Assembly (NCBI GenBank): GCA_026986005.1
Contig: JALSPK010000019.1
Location: 1-60,379 of the forward strand
DNA: 60,379 bases
Direction: 5' to 3'
Source: Saprospiraceae bacterium
GTDB lineage: Bacteria > Bacteroidota > Bacteroidia > Chitinophagales > Saprospiraceae
Shown: positions 49,569 through 58,671 of the stretch, in pieces
Layout of the letters: the number at the start of each line of letters is the position of its first letter
How positions within the stretch are numbered: the first letter of the stretch is position 1
The notes under the pieces: generated by a model
Seen by the model: only the letters and a program-made list of their open reading frames with translations
What the model was told of the DNA's origin: nothing
Databases searched by the model: none
Translations under genes and position numbers: made by a program

Positions 49569-51383
49569 TTATGCAATTTCTAAAGATAAACTTTTTATTT
49601 CTTCTTCTGATTTGTTTAATCTGTTTTCTTGAAATTTTATACCTGCGTTAATAGTATCTATTGAATTGCTGAATTTTTCGGAAATAGTATTAAATAAATT
49701 TTTATAATACTCTATCCCATCTCTTAAGTTTGAAACAAAAGCATTTAGATATTTATCTTGTTTTTTATCCATTTTGTCCTTGGATTTCTCAATCTGATCA
49801 TTTAGATAATCAATGTATAGTTTCAATTCTTTTACAAACATATTTGGTCTGTCCTCAAATGGCATTATATTTTTTCTGCCATATATATGTGAACTCATTT
49901 CCTCTAAAGTGGATTTTTTATTGAAATAAGCGGTGTTTGGTCCCGGACATACAAGTACCGCATTTCCTTCGACCTTTCTTTCAATATCATATTGTACCAA
50001 GGCAGAAGTGCCAAGACCGACGCAAAGGCAAGATTTAGCAGTTATATCATCAAATTCTTTTTTGTAATCAAGAGGATTTAAATTTTTGGAATTTAGCTCT
50101 TTTATTTTTAGTCTTTGATATTGGCGTGAAGCTGTGCAAATTGGTTTTTCTGTAAATTCGGTATTAAAGTTTAAATGAAGTTTGGGGCAAGAACTTCCCG
50201 GTCTTCCTTTTGCTATTTTTTCAAGTCTTGCAATCTCACCTGTATCGCCTCTCAGGCTATTAAAAGGAACTCCCAAGGGAGAAATATTGCTTAGGTATAT
50301 ATCGTTTTCTCTGGCATCTACTAATTGTTGCAATGTGGTTTTGTCAACGGTTGTAACTTCAGGAACAAGTAGAAAAGGAGAACCCCATCCAACTGAATCA
50401 ACATTGTAATGCTCTAGTAGAAATTCATGTTCATTGGCTGTACCTACACCCCCTTGAGCGGTAAGCTTCAATTTTAATGGTTTGTTAGGCACTACTCTGT
50501 TTTGTTTTATTAGAGCTTGAGATAGTATTTTAAAAACTTCCGCTTCCAAATCTTCTCTGTGTTTGTTGAATTCTTCCAAAATAGGACCCATAAGATATCC
50601 ATCTGAGGCAAATGCATGTCCACCACAGTTGAGACCGGATTCTATTCTGTATTCTGATATCCAAATACCTTTTTTTGCCAAAAACTTTCCTTGGATTAAT
50701 GCAGAACGATAATCGCTTACTTTTAAAACAATTTTCTTTTTGATATAACCATTCTCATCCGGATAAAAATCTTCAAATTTTCCTATGTATCCATAGAGGC
50801 GAGGGTTCATCCCGGCAGACAATACGATAGATGATTCGAGATTACTTTCTGCAAATCCTCTTAGTGCGGCATGGGCATCATTGTACTCAACCGGTAGCTT
50901 GTTTCCTTTTTTGTCATAATATTCACGATCGAGTTTTGTCATTATATTGACATCTATACTCCCTACAGATAGGTGTTCCTTTATCCAATCGCTAAAATCA
51001 TTAAAATTAAGATATTTTTCGGTAAGTTTATAAAACTCATTTTTGATTTCAGAGGTATCGGGAAGCATATTGAAATATTTTTTGATTTCATCTGCCTTAT
51101 CAAATGTAGCATTTTTTATTTCTTCAAATTTAGTTTCCACGATATCGTTTACCAGATTCAAGTACGATGTTATACGCTTAGCTCTAAAATCATCAATTCT
51201 ATCAGAAATCTCTTGATAAGGAATTTCAAATAATTCGCTATACATCATTCTCATTTTTTCAAGCAACATATCGTCACCAATTGATATTACAGAGTCAATA
51301 CCATATTGAGCTACTTTTATTGGCGAATCGACAGTAAAGCCTAAACCCATTACCGGGATATGAAATGAATGTGGTTTTGTCAT
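49569..51383 (-). CDS. Uncharacterised protein with nitronate-monooxygenase-like TIM-barrel motifs
   Basis: 604 residues, not recognised as a named enzyme. The N-terminus (FHIPVMGLGFTVDSPIKVAQYGID) resembles the start of flavin-binding TIM barrels such as nitronate monooxygenase. Later motifs also fit: GLNCGGHAF (GGH at 254-256), TAQGGVGTANEHEF (about 308-321) and VDSVGWGSPFLL. The next part holds five cysteines at about 399, 416, 452, 454 and 479 (SSCPK, PICTAS, KSCLCVG, VLVCPGPN), which could bind metal or an iron-sulfur cluster. The C-terminal 100 residues form a coiled coil. The insertion at about 50-150 is not seen in standard family members. A flavin enzyme with an extra domain is inferred, not shown. 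Confidence 0.6.
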   Translation of the reverse strand: MTKPHSFHIPVMGLGFTVDSPIKVAQYGIDSVISIGDDMLLEKMRMMYSELFEIPYQEISDRIDDFRAKRITSYLNLVNDIVETKFEEIKNATFDKADEIKKYFNMLPDTSEIKNEFYKLTEKYLNFNDFSDWIKEHLSVGSIDVNIMTKLDREYYDKKGNKLPVEYNDAHAALRGFAESNLESSIVLSAGMNPRLYGYIGKFEDFYPDENGYIKKKIVLKVSDYRSALIQGKFLAKKGIWISEYRIESGLNCGGHAFASDGYLMGPILEEFNKHREDLEAEVFKILSQALIKQNRVVPNKPLKLKLTAQGGVGTANEHEFLLEHYNVDSVGWGSPFLLVPEVTTVDKTTLQQLVDARENDIYLSNISPLGVPFNSLRGDTGEIARLEKIAKGRPGSSCPKLHLNFNTEFTEKPICTASRQYQRLKIKELNSKNLNPLDYKKEFDDITAKSCLCVGLGTSALVQYDIERKVEGNAVLVCPGPNTAYFNKKSTLEEMSSHIYGRKNIMPFEDRPNMFVKELKLYIDYLNDQIEKSKDKMDKKQDKYLNAFVSNLRDGIEYYKNLFNTISEKFSNSIDTINAGIKFQENRLNKSEEEIKSLSLEIA

Positions 51384-51442
51384 AATTAAAATAGTTAATT
51401 CTTTATAGGTTCATTCAAGTTCGTAAACAGAATGAAAAATTG

Positions 51443-51450
51443 CAAAAATA
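51443..51450 (-). promoter_or_regulatory. -7 box of the uncharacterised TIM-barrel-like gene
   Basis: CAAAAATA reads TATTTTTG on the minus strand, about 60 bp upstream of the ATG at 51383. Confidence 0.45.
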
Positions 51451-51741
51451 AGGCAAACTTAATTATAAACAAGTAAAACTGTAGTTTTGTTGGAATAATT
51501 GCTGTAAAAAGTAAGTAGCAAAACCCCAAAATAGTATTTGGTTTGAAATATTATTTGTGTTTTTAGCTATTGCTTAGCCTTTTAATATTATATCTAATTG
51601 TTTGAAAAATATGTTTTGTTTGGTGTAAAGTAAAGTGCGTTAGTTGTATAGGAGTATTGTATATATTTAGGTTTAGTTTCTTAGATTCATTTCAAATTGT
51701 AAATTATAATGACTAAAAATAAAAAACTTGATTTAAAATAT
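51451..51741. other. AT-rich divergent spacer
   Basis: Between the minus-strand TIM-barrel-like gene and etfB. It holds the two predicted promoters at its edges; I see no gene, hairpin or repeat in it. Confidence 0.5.
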
Positions 51742-51749
51742 TATTTTTG
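51742..51749 (+). promoter_or_regulatory. -7 box of the etfB operon
   Basis: TATTTTTG matches TAnnTTTG, 26 bp upstream of the etfB ATG. A -33 TTTG is not obvious. Confidence 0.45.
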
Positions 51750-51775
51750 TGTTCTGTTAACAAAAAAAGTATAGA

Positions 51776-52651
51776 ATGAAGCCATTAAAAATTGTTGTAT
51801 TGGCAAAGCAAGTACCGGATACGAGAAATGTCGGACCGGATGCTATGAAGCCTGACGGAACGGTAAACAGAGGTATATTACCTACGATATTTAACCCCGA
51901 TGATTTACATGCTCTTGAATTTGCGTTGCAAGTAAAAGACAAGTTGCCGGGGACACAGGTGATTATATTGACTATGGGACCCAAGAGGGCAGCGGATATC
52001 GTAAGAGAAGGGTATTATAGAGGAGCAGATTATGGGATGATGGTTTCAGACAGGAGATTTGGTGGTGCGGATACCTTGGCTACGAGCTATACTTTGGCAA
52101 TGACGATTAAGAAGATTGGTGATGTAGATATGGTTTTAGCAGGAGTTCAAGCTATAGATGGTGATACGGCTCAAACAGGTCCCCAAACAGCAGAAAAAAT
52201 TGATTTTCCTCAAGTTACTTATATCGAGGAGCTGATAGAGTTAGGAGAGAATGATATCACAGTTAAGAGACGATTGGATAAAGGTGTTGAAATAGTGAAG
52301 TCTCCAATCCCTGTTTTAATGACAGTAAATGGAACATTTGATAAGTGTCGGTCACGGAATGTTAAAAAACTACTCAAGTACAAACATGCTAGAACTAATA
52401 CTGAGCTTTCTAGAGAAGAAGATTTTATTAAGGAGTTGGTTGAACAAAGACCATATTTGCATATCCCTGAATGGAATGTTGAGGATATCAAAGCTGAAAT
52501 ATCTAAGATAGGACTTGCCGGTTCTCCAACAAAGGTGAATAAAGTAGAGAGTATCGTGATGAAAGTAAGTGAAGCTAAAGTGTTGGATGATTCTCAAGAT
52601 AGTATTGATTTAATGGTAGGGGAATTGATAAACGCTCATGTAATCGGATAA
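51776..52651 (+). CDS. etfB: Electron transfer flavoprotein beta subunit (bifurcating-type sequence)
   Basis: 291 residues, longer than the classical mitochondrial-type subunit of about 250. The segments NRGILPTIFNPDDLHALEFAL, VIILTMGPKRAADIVREG, GGADTLATSYTLA and GVQAIDGDTAQTGPQTAE closely follow the pattern of group 2 EtfB, the class that includes electron-bifurcating ETFs. The first gene of an etfB-etfA-acyl-CoA dehydrogenase operon (18 bp to etfA). It passes electrons from the dehydrogenase to the respiratory chain or, if bifurcating, takes part in NADH-linked reactions. The flavin sites cannot be confirmed by eye. Confidence 0.93.
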   Translation: MKPLKIVVLAKQVPDTRNVGPDAMKPDGTVNRGILPTIFNPDDLHALEFALQVKDKLPGTQVIILTMGPKRAADIVREGYYRGADYGMMVSDRRFGGADTLATSYTLAMTIKKIGDVDMVLAGVQAIDGDTAQTGPQTAEKIDFPQVTYIEELIELGENDITVKRRLDKGVEIVKSPIPVLMTVNGTFDKCRSRNVKKLLKYKHARTNTELSREEDFIKELVEQRPYLHIPEWNVEDIKAEISKIGLAGSPTKVNKVESIVMKVSEAKVLDDSQDSIDLMVGELINAHVIG

Positions 52652-52668
52652 TAATAAAACAAAATAAA

Positions 52669-53691
52669 ATGGAAGGAAATGTTTTTGTGTTTTGTGAAAC
52701 GGACAATGGTAAAGTAGTTGACATTAGCTTGGAGTTGTTGTCGAGTGGTAAAAAACTTGCAGGTAAATTAAACTGTGATCTTGAGGCAATAGTTATTGGA
52801 AATAATATTTCTGATATTGCATTGCAGATATCAAAATATGGAGTAGATACAATCCATCTTGCTGATGATTCAAGACTTGATCCTTATCAAACTCTGCCAT
52901 TTAGCAAGATAGTTAGTTCTATTTTGGATAAACATCAACCACAGATTGTTTTGTTTGGAGCCTCATCAATAGGACGTGATCTAGCACCTCGAGTTGCCTC
53001 AACTTTACAATGTGGACTAACGGCAGATTGTACTAGATTGGAAATAGGAGACCACTTTGAACGGAAGACAAAAGTGGAGTATAAAGATTTGTTACTTGCT
53101 ATAAGACCTGCTTTTGGAGGGAGTATTATGGCGACTATTGTCAATTGGGATATGCCGCCGCAGATGGCTACGGTAAGGGAAGGTGTGATGAAAAAAGAAG
53201 TGTATGATGAGAACTATAAATCTAAGATAGTAAATATTGCGGTATCTAAAATAATAAGGACTGAGGACTTTGTTATTGAAGTTTTGGAGCGGCATATAGA
53301 ATTGAGTAAAGTCAATCTTAAAGAATCTCCCATCATAATATCAGGAGGATACGGTGTAGGTTCTAAAGAGAACTTTGATTTATTATATGATTTAGCAGAC
53401 ATGCTGGGGGCTGATGTTGGAGGGTCTAGAGCTGCAGTGGATGCTGGGTTTTTAGAACATGACAGGCAAATCGGTCAGACTGGCGTTACAGTAAGGCCCA
53501 AATTATATATAGCCTGTGGTATATCAGGAGCTATCCAGCATACTGCTGGGATGGATGAATCTGCAATGATTGTTTCCATTAATAAAGATCCCAATGCACC
53601 TATCAATAAACTTGCAGACTATGTTATAGTGGGAGATATAAATGAAGTTATTCCAAAAATCATTAAATCATTTCATAAGCTGGCGCAGTAA
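52669..53691 (+). CDS. etfA: Electron transfer flavoprotein alpha subunit
   Basis: 340 residues. The N-terminal half is variable. The C-terminal FAD-binding domain is clear: IISGGYGVGSKENFDLLYDLAD, VGGSRAAVDAGFLEHDRQIGQTG, YIACGISGAIQHTAGM and IVSINKDPNAPINKLADY. It assembles with EtfB from the gene 17 bp upstream and with the adjacent acyl-CoA dehydrogenase. Confidence 0.97.
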   Translation: MEGNVFVFCETDNGKVVDISLELLSSGKKLAGKLNCDLEAIVIGNNISDIALQISKYGVDTIHLADDSRLDPYQTLPFSKIVSSILDKHQPQIVLFGASSIGRDLAPRVASTLQCGLTADCTRLEIGDHFERKTKVEYKDLLLAIRPAFGGSIMATIVNWDMPPQMATVREGVMKKEVYDENYKSKIVNIAVSKIIRTEDFVIEVLERHIELSKVNLKESPIIISGGYGVGSKENFDLLYDLADMLGADVGGSRAAVDAGFLEHDRQIGQTGVTVRPKLYIACGISGAIQHTAGMDESAMIVSINKDPNAPINKLADYVIVGDINEVIPKIIKSFHKLAQ

Positions 53692-53732
53692 GTATTAATC
53701 GCATATTATTTTAAAAAATTAAAGAGAGGAAA

Positions 53733-55442
53733 ATGGATAATTTTTATATAGATACACCGGACTTTAAATTTCAATTGGAGCACCCTCTAATGGAGAAAAT
53801 AATCAAACTAAAAGAAAATAATTTTGAGGATAAAGATAAATATGATTATGCTCCTGTCAATTTGAAGGACACTATTGATACTTACGCTAAAACAATGGAG
53901 ATTGTGGGGGATATTTGTGCAAATGTGATTGCCCCAAATGCTGAAAGTGTTGATAAAGATGGTGGCGCACGCTTGGTAAATGGGCATGTTGAGTATGCAA
54001 AAGGAACTGCTGAAAATTATGATGCATTGTACAAAGCCGGTTTGATTGGTATGGCATTGCCTAGAAAATACAACGGATTGAATTTTCCAATGGTTCCCTA
54101 TGTGATGGCTGCGGAAATGGTGTCTAGAGCTGATGCAAGTTTTACAAATATTTGGGGTTTGCAAGATTGTGCTGAGACAATCCGAGAATTTGCTGATGAA
54201 GATCAAAAAATGAGGTATTTGCCTAGATTTAATAAAGAAGGAGCTACTGCAGCCATGGTTTTGACTGAACCTGATGCAGGCTCTGATCTGCAAGCAGTAC
54301 AGCTAAAAGCAGAATATGACGAGGCAAAAGGAGTGTGGTTGCTTAACGGGGTAAAAAGATTCATTACTAATGGTGATGCTGATATAGCTCTAGTGATGGC
54401 AAGATCTGAACCAGGTACTAGCGATGCGAGAGGTATATCATTGTTTATATATGACAAATCTTCTGATGCAGTAACTGTTCGTCACTTGGAACATAAATTG
54501 GGAATTATCGGTTCACCAACTACTGAATTGGTGTTTAAAGACGCTCCGGCTGAATTGCTCGGAAAGAGAAAATTTGGTTTGATAAAATATGTTATGGCTT
54601 TGATGAATTCTGCTAGACTTGGTATCGGAGCTCAATCGGTAGGGATAGCGGAGGCAGCATATAGAGAAGCTATCAAATACGCTGCGGAGAGAGAGCAATT
54701 CGGAAGCAAAATATCACAATTTCCACAAGTGTATGAACTTCTTACAAATATGAAAGCTGAATTGGACGGTATACGTGCCCTATTGTATGAAACTACAAGA
54801 TATGTAGATGTGGTTAAGACTTATGATGATTTGAAAAATGATAAGGGATTGGATAAGGAGCAAAGAACAGAGATGAAGAAATATTCCAGAATGGCTGATG
54901 TTTTTACGCCTTTGATTAAATTGTTTGGAAGTGAATATGCCAATATTATTGCTTATGATTCATTGCAGATTCATGGAGGTACGGGATTTACCACGGATTT
55001 TCCAATCGAAAGAATTTATAGAGATGCAAGGATTACCTCTATATATGAAGGAACGTCTCAATTGCAAGTTATTGCCGCCATTAGAGGCGTGACTACACAT
55101 TTGTTTAGCAATGTAATCAAAGAGTATAATGATAGTCTAGATGACAAATATAGTGATTATAAGTCAAAATTGGAGAAACTGACAAACGATTATAATGATG
55201 CTGTTGAATTCGTAATGTCTAAAAGTGATACGGAACTGATTGATTTTCACTCAAGGCGATTGGTTGAAATGGCAGGAAATATTATTATTACTTATTTACT
55301 GTTTTTGGATAGCCAAAGAGATGATAAGTATTTGAAGTCGGCAAGAGTGTATTTAAGAATAGCAGAAAGTGATAACGAAGCTAAAAAAACCTATATTTAT
55401 AACTTTGATGATAGCGCTTTGGAGGAATACAAGATTGACTAA
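53733..55442 (+). CDS. Acyl-CoA dehydrogenase
   Basis: 569 residues, larger than the classical enzyme of about 380, with a C-terminal extension of about 130 residues that is helical in appearance and common in Bacteroidota homologues. Family motifs: GLQDCAETIREFA, AMVLTEPDAGSDLQA, IHGGTGFTTDFPIERIYRDA and ARITSIYEGTSQLQ, where the Glu is the catalytic base position of several family members. It oxidises acyl-CoA to the 2-enoyl form and gives the electrons to the ETF encoded just upstream. Chain-length preference is unknown. The stop codon is 3 bp from the element at 55446 and overlaps its left target duplication by one base. Confidence 0.95.
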   Translation: MDNFYIDTPDFKFQLEHPLMEKIIKLKENNFEDKDKYDYAPVNLKDTIDTYAKTMEIVGDICANVIAPNAESVDKDGGARLVNGHVEYAKGTAENYDALYKAGLIGMALPRKYNGLNFPMVPYVMAAEMVSRADASFTNIWGLQDCAETIREFADEDQKMRYLPRFNKEGATAAMVLTEPDAGSDLQAVQLKAEYDEAKGVWLLNGVKRFITNGDADIALVMARSEPGTSDARGISLFIYDKSSDAVTVRHLEHKLGIIGSPTTELVFKDAPAELLGKRKFGLIKYVMALMNSARLGIGAQSVGIAEAAYREAIKYAAEREQFGSKISQFPQVYELLTNMKAELDGIRALLYETTRYVDVVKTYDDLKNDKGLDKEQRTEMKKYSRMADVFTPLIKLFGSEYANIIAYDSLQIHGGTGFTTDFPIERIYRDARITSIYEGTSQLQVIAAIRGVTTHLFSNVIKEYNDSLDDKYSDYKSKLEKLTNDYNDAVEFVMSKSDTELIDFHSRRLVEMAGNIIITYLLFLDSQRDDKYLKSARVYLRIAESDNEAKKTYIYNFDDSALEEYKID

Positions 55443-55445
55443 ATA

Positions 55446-55605
55446 GTGTCTGTCCACAAAGTCATTAAAATTGAAAAATAATCTTTTTACGATATTTTTA
55501 CTTTATTCAAATTACTGATGCTAAGGCATCACTAATTCTCAGAAAGACAAAAATTTCATCAAAAATCTTTATTTTTCAAAAATCAAGCACTTTATAGACA
55601 GACAC
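55446..55605. mobile_element. 160-bp palindromic MITE-like element, copy 2
   Basis: Same length as copy 1 (9943-10102) and about 94% identical by eye. The ends are GTGTCTGTCC and GACAGACAC. It is flanked by a perfect 6-bp duplication TAAATA (55440-55445 and 55606-55611). The centre forms GATGC-TAAG-GCATC, and the rest of the halves pair imperfectly, so the whole element can fold into a single hairpin. It fills the gap between the convergent acyl-CoA dehydrogenase and GH20 genes. Beyond the right duplication, GACAC-TATTTA repeats the left end in inverse order, suggesting a palindromic target or remnant. Confidence 0.92.
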
Positions 55606-55615
55606 TAAATAGACA

Positions 55616-57928
55616 CTATTTAATAATGATTTCATCAATAAACAACCAAGGCTTATGCCCTGTGCCTTGTTTCCCCTGAGGGATTTTGCCGTAATTTTTT
55701 ACTTTAATTTTTAAATATTTTGTATAAACTCTACGAAGGAGTTTTATCGGTACATTGAGTATGTTGGATTTGTTGTATTCCTTGAGTTTGAATGCTCCTA
55801 CCACTTTGAAATTCATGTTATCTACTGAAGTTAATATCTCAATTTCTTTTGGCGGATAAATCAAGGCTCCTTTACTATTATAAAATCTCATAAATATTGT
55901 TCTTACAGGTATCTTTTGTCCCAAATCAATCACCCCTTCAAAATCAGTACCATCAAATCCTAACCATTGGTCATCTGCATATCTAGAGTCGCTTCCTATT
56001 ATTCCGTTTATCAGAGCATCTTCTCCTCCTTTGTTGTATTTTGGACTAGGTTCTATGATAAGCTTCATTTTCTTTCCTGTAGCTTTATGCATCATGATTT
56101 GTCTATTGTATTCATATCCCATCTTTTGTTTGTTGTAAAAAGCAACAGCCTTAATTTTAGTATCTTTCTTGATTTCAAAATCTTTTTTAAATTTTTTAGA
56201 CTTAATCGTTGGTTTTGCACCCGTAGTTGTATAACGAATAGTAAAATCATCAATGGAAGTTTGCAAATGGACTAAAACACTATTGCCGGTATTTGTGAAT
56301 TTTGCAGATATGTCTCCTAGGTGGTTTGCAACATTTACCCCGTCTTTTTTTAATTTCTTCATATGCGGTAGTAGCCTTTTTACGAAATTTTTATAATCTT
56401 TTTCTTCAGGTTGTGACCATACTACTTCCGACAAAGCTATTGCTCTGGGATATGTCATATATTCTATAAGCTCTCCGGTTGGGATATACTCTGTCCACAT
56501 ATTGCCCTGTGCTCCCATTATGTACTTTTCTTCTTGGGCATTCAGTACTTTCGGTGTTGGATTGTAGGAGTAAACTTCTTCTAAAGGGGTGTATCCACCA
56601 ATTGCTAAAGGTTCATTTTCATCTAAAGATTGGTAATGGTCAAAGTAACAATAATTGCCCGGAGTCATTACAACCTTATGGTGTTGTCTAGCTGCTTCAA
56701 TACCTCCACGTTCTCCTCTCCACGACATGACGGCTGCATTAGGAGCAAGTCCGCCCTCAAGTATCTCATCCCATCCTATCAATTTCTTTCCTTTTGAATT
56801 AATGAATTTTTCAATTCTTTGAATAAAATAGCTTTGAAGTTCGTGTTCGTCCTGAAGTCCTTCTTTTTTGATAAGTTTTTGACAAAAATCACTTTCTTTC
56901 CATCTTGATTTTGGAGCTTCATCACCCCCTATATGAATATACTCCCCGGGAAAAAGTTCTATTACTTCTGATAATACATCTTCTAAAAACTTGAATGTTT
57001 TTTCATAAGGGCAGTATATATCTTCTGAAATTCCCCAGATAGACATTACGCTAAATGGCCCCTCGGTACAAGCTAGTTCGGGATATGCCGCTAAAGCAGC
57101 ACGGCTATGTCCCGGCATCTCTATTTCCGGAACAATAGTTATGTGCTTGCTTTGAGCATATCTTACAATGTCCTTTACTTCTTCTTGAGTATAGAAACCT
57201 CCATACCTTGTATGATCAAATTTTCTTGGGATATCTCTGTATCTCCCAGTCATTGTGCTGTCTCGGTATGCTCCAATTTCAGTAAGTTTAGGATATTTTT
57301 TTATTTCTATTCTCCAGCCCTGGTCTTCCGTCAGATGCCAATGAAATCTATTGAATTTGTACAAAGACATCAAATCAATATACTTCTTTACGAATGCAGG
57401 TGGAAAAAAATGTCTACAGACATCCAAATGCATTCCTCTATATTCATATCGGGGAAAGTCATTTATCAACATTGCAGGAATCTTGTCCTTTTTGGAGTCA
57501 AAATTAATTATTTGCGTTAAAGTTTGAATTGCATAGAAAAGTCCGGCATTTGTCTTTGCCTTTATCTCAATATTCTTTTTAGTTATTTTTAATTCGTAAC
57601 CTTCATTATTACTTACCGTATCATCTATTCTTAAGATTATTGCATTTTTATATTCAAATGTGTCTATTGGTTCATATTTGGCTCTTACAGGCAATAAAGA
57701 CAGGAGCAACTCAATCATTGATTTTTTGTCATTATCCAAAGTATCAAAAACAAACTTAATGTTTTTATCTATTTTAAAGTGACCTTTGAGTTTGACCATA
57801 CTCACAGGTTCGGGAATGATATGTAATGATACTTTTTTTGGATGTTTATTCAGATTATCACCATTTACCGCATAAGGAATATACAAAAATAAAAAGATAA
57901 AAAAAGCTATTTGTATTAAAGTTCTCAT
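55616..57928 (-). CDS. Family GH20 beta-N-acetylhexosaminidase
   Basis: 770 residues. A signal peptide (about 1-22) is followed by the GH20b-type N-terminal domain (about 33-150: HIIPEPVSMVKLKG) and the catalytic TIM barrel (about 160-500). The catalytic Asp-Glu pair is in HIGGDEAPKSRW, at about residue 335. Other family pieces are YRGMHLDVCRHFF, FHWHLTEDQGWRIEIK and PEIEMPGHSRAALAAYP. A chitobiase-like C-terminal beta domain (about 560-620) and a galactose-binding-like domain (about 630-770) follow. It removes terminal GlcNAc or GalNAc from glycans outside the cytoplasm. The stop TAG reads into the inverted repeat near the element. Confidence 0.95.
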   Translation of the reverse strand: MRTLIQIAFFIFLFLYIPYAVNGDNLNKHPKKVSLHIIPEPVSMVKLKGHFKIDKNIKFVFDTLDNDKKSMIELLLSLLPVRAKYEPIDTFEYKNAIILRIDDTVSNNEGYELKITKKNIEIKAKTNAGLFYAIQTLTQIINFDSKKDKIPAMLINDFPRYEYRGMHLDVCRHFFPPAFVKKYIDLMSLYKFNRFHWHLTEDQGWRIEIKKYPKLTEIGAYRDSTMTGRYRDIPRKFDHTRYGGFYTQEEVKDIVRYAQSKHITIVPEIEMPGHSRAALAAYPELACTEGPFSVMSIWGISEDIYCPYEKTFKFLEDVLSEVIELFPGEYIHIGGDEAPKSRWKESDFCQKLIKKEGLQDEHELQSYFIQRIEKFINSKGKKLIGWDEILEGGLAPNAAVMSWRGERGGIEAARQHHKVVMTPGNYCYFDHYQSLDENEPLAIGGYTPLEEVYSYNPTPKVLNAQEEKYIMGAQGNMWTEYIPTGELIEYMTYPRAIALSEVVWSQPEEKDYKNFVKRLLPHMKKLKKDGVNVANHLGDISAKFTNTGNSVLVHLQTSIDDFTIRYTTTGAKPTIKSKKFKKDFEIKKDTKIKAVAFYNKQKMGYEYNRQIMMHKATGKKMKLIIEPSPKYNKGGEDALINGIIGSDSRYADDQWLGFDGTDFEGVIDLGQKIPVRTIFMRFYNSKGALIYPPKEIEILTSVDNMNFKVVGAFKLKEYNKSNILNVPIKLLRRVYTKYLKIKVKNYGKIPQGKQGTGHKPWLFIDEIIIK

Positions 57929-57984
57929 ATATGATTATTTGAATAATAAATAAAAAAGTAAATATAAGCTATTCTTCTAATTAC

Positions 57985-57992
57985 CAAAATTA
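57985..57992 (-). promoter_or_regulatory. -7 box of the GH20 gene
   Basis: CAAAATTA reads TAATTTTG on the minus strand, about 57 bp upstream of the ATG. Confidence 0.4.
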
Positions 57993-58075
57993 ATTTTTAA
58001 TAAAAAATTGAACTGCCTGATATTTTTCTATTTTTTTTTACCTTCGCGTGTTTTAAATAACTAAATTTAAGCATT

Positions 58076-58636
58076 ATGAAACATAGTACAAAATATCTTT
58101 TAATATCATTCTTGACCTTTATAGTAGGTTACTCTTATTTGAGATTAGCTTACAATACTACAAATGAAATGCCCTTTGTTCAAGAGATTGTTCTGGTCGT
58201 ATTGGGAACTATAGTTACAGTAGCTATAACAGCCGCTTTATTGAGTAAGCAAAGTGAAGTTGAAATTGAAAAAGAACAAAGGGTAAAAGTATTTGATTTG
58301 AAATCTAAATTGTATTTTGACCTTATAGAGTTTATTGAAGAATTATTGAAAAATGAAATTATATCTGAAAAAGATATGACTACATTGGAGTTTTTGACCC
58401 ATAAGATATCTATAATTGCTAATCCTTCAGTACTGAAATCTTATAATAGCTTTTTGAAAATTGTGGCTAAGACAGCTAAAGATGAGAAAATCACATCTTT
58501 AGAATCAGATGATTTGTCAGAAGGGTTGGCTTTATTATGTAGTGAAGTACGATACGACCTTATGCCAAAAGGAGATCAGCAATTAGAGGAAGTAAAGAAA
58601 ACAATTTTAGGCAACATTAGAAGTATAAATGAATAG
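58076..58636 (+). CDS. Small two-helix membrane protein of unknown function
   Basis: 186 residues. Two membrane helices (about residues 8-25 and 35-55) precede a charged coiled-coil-like stretch (SKQSEVEIEKEQRVKVFDLK) and a soluble helical domain of about 120 residues. I do not recognise the family. A weak -7 box TACCTTCG lies at 58039-58046. It is monocistronic and converges on the EamA transporter gene, with 35 bp between stops and no terminator seen. Confidence 0.65.
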   Translation: MKHSTKYLLISFLTFIVGYSYLRLAYNTTNEMPFVQEIVLVVLGTIVTVAITAALLSKQSEVEIEKEQRVKVFDLKSKLYFDLIEFIEELLKNEIISEKDMTTLEFLTHKISIIANPSVLKSYNSFLKIVAKTAKDEKITSLESDDLSEGLALLCSEVRYDLMPKGDQQLEEVKKTILGNIRSINE

Positions 58637-58671
58637 TTTATTTGAAACCAATTGATTTATGCAACTACTCA

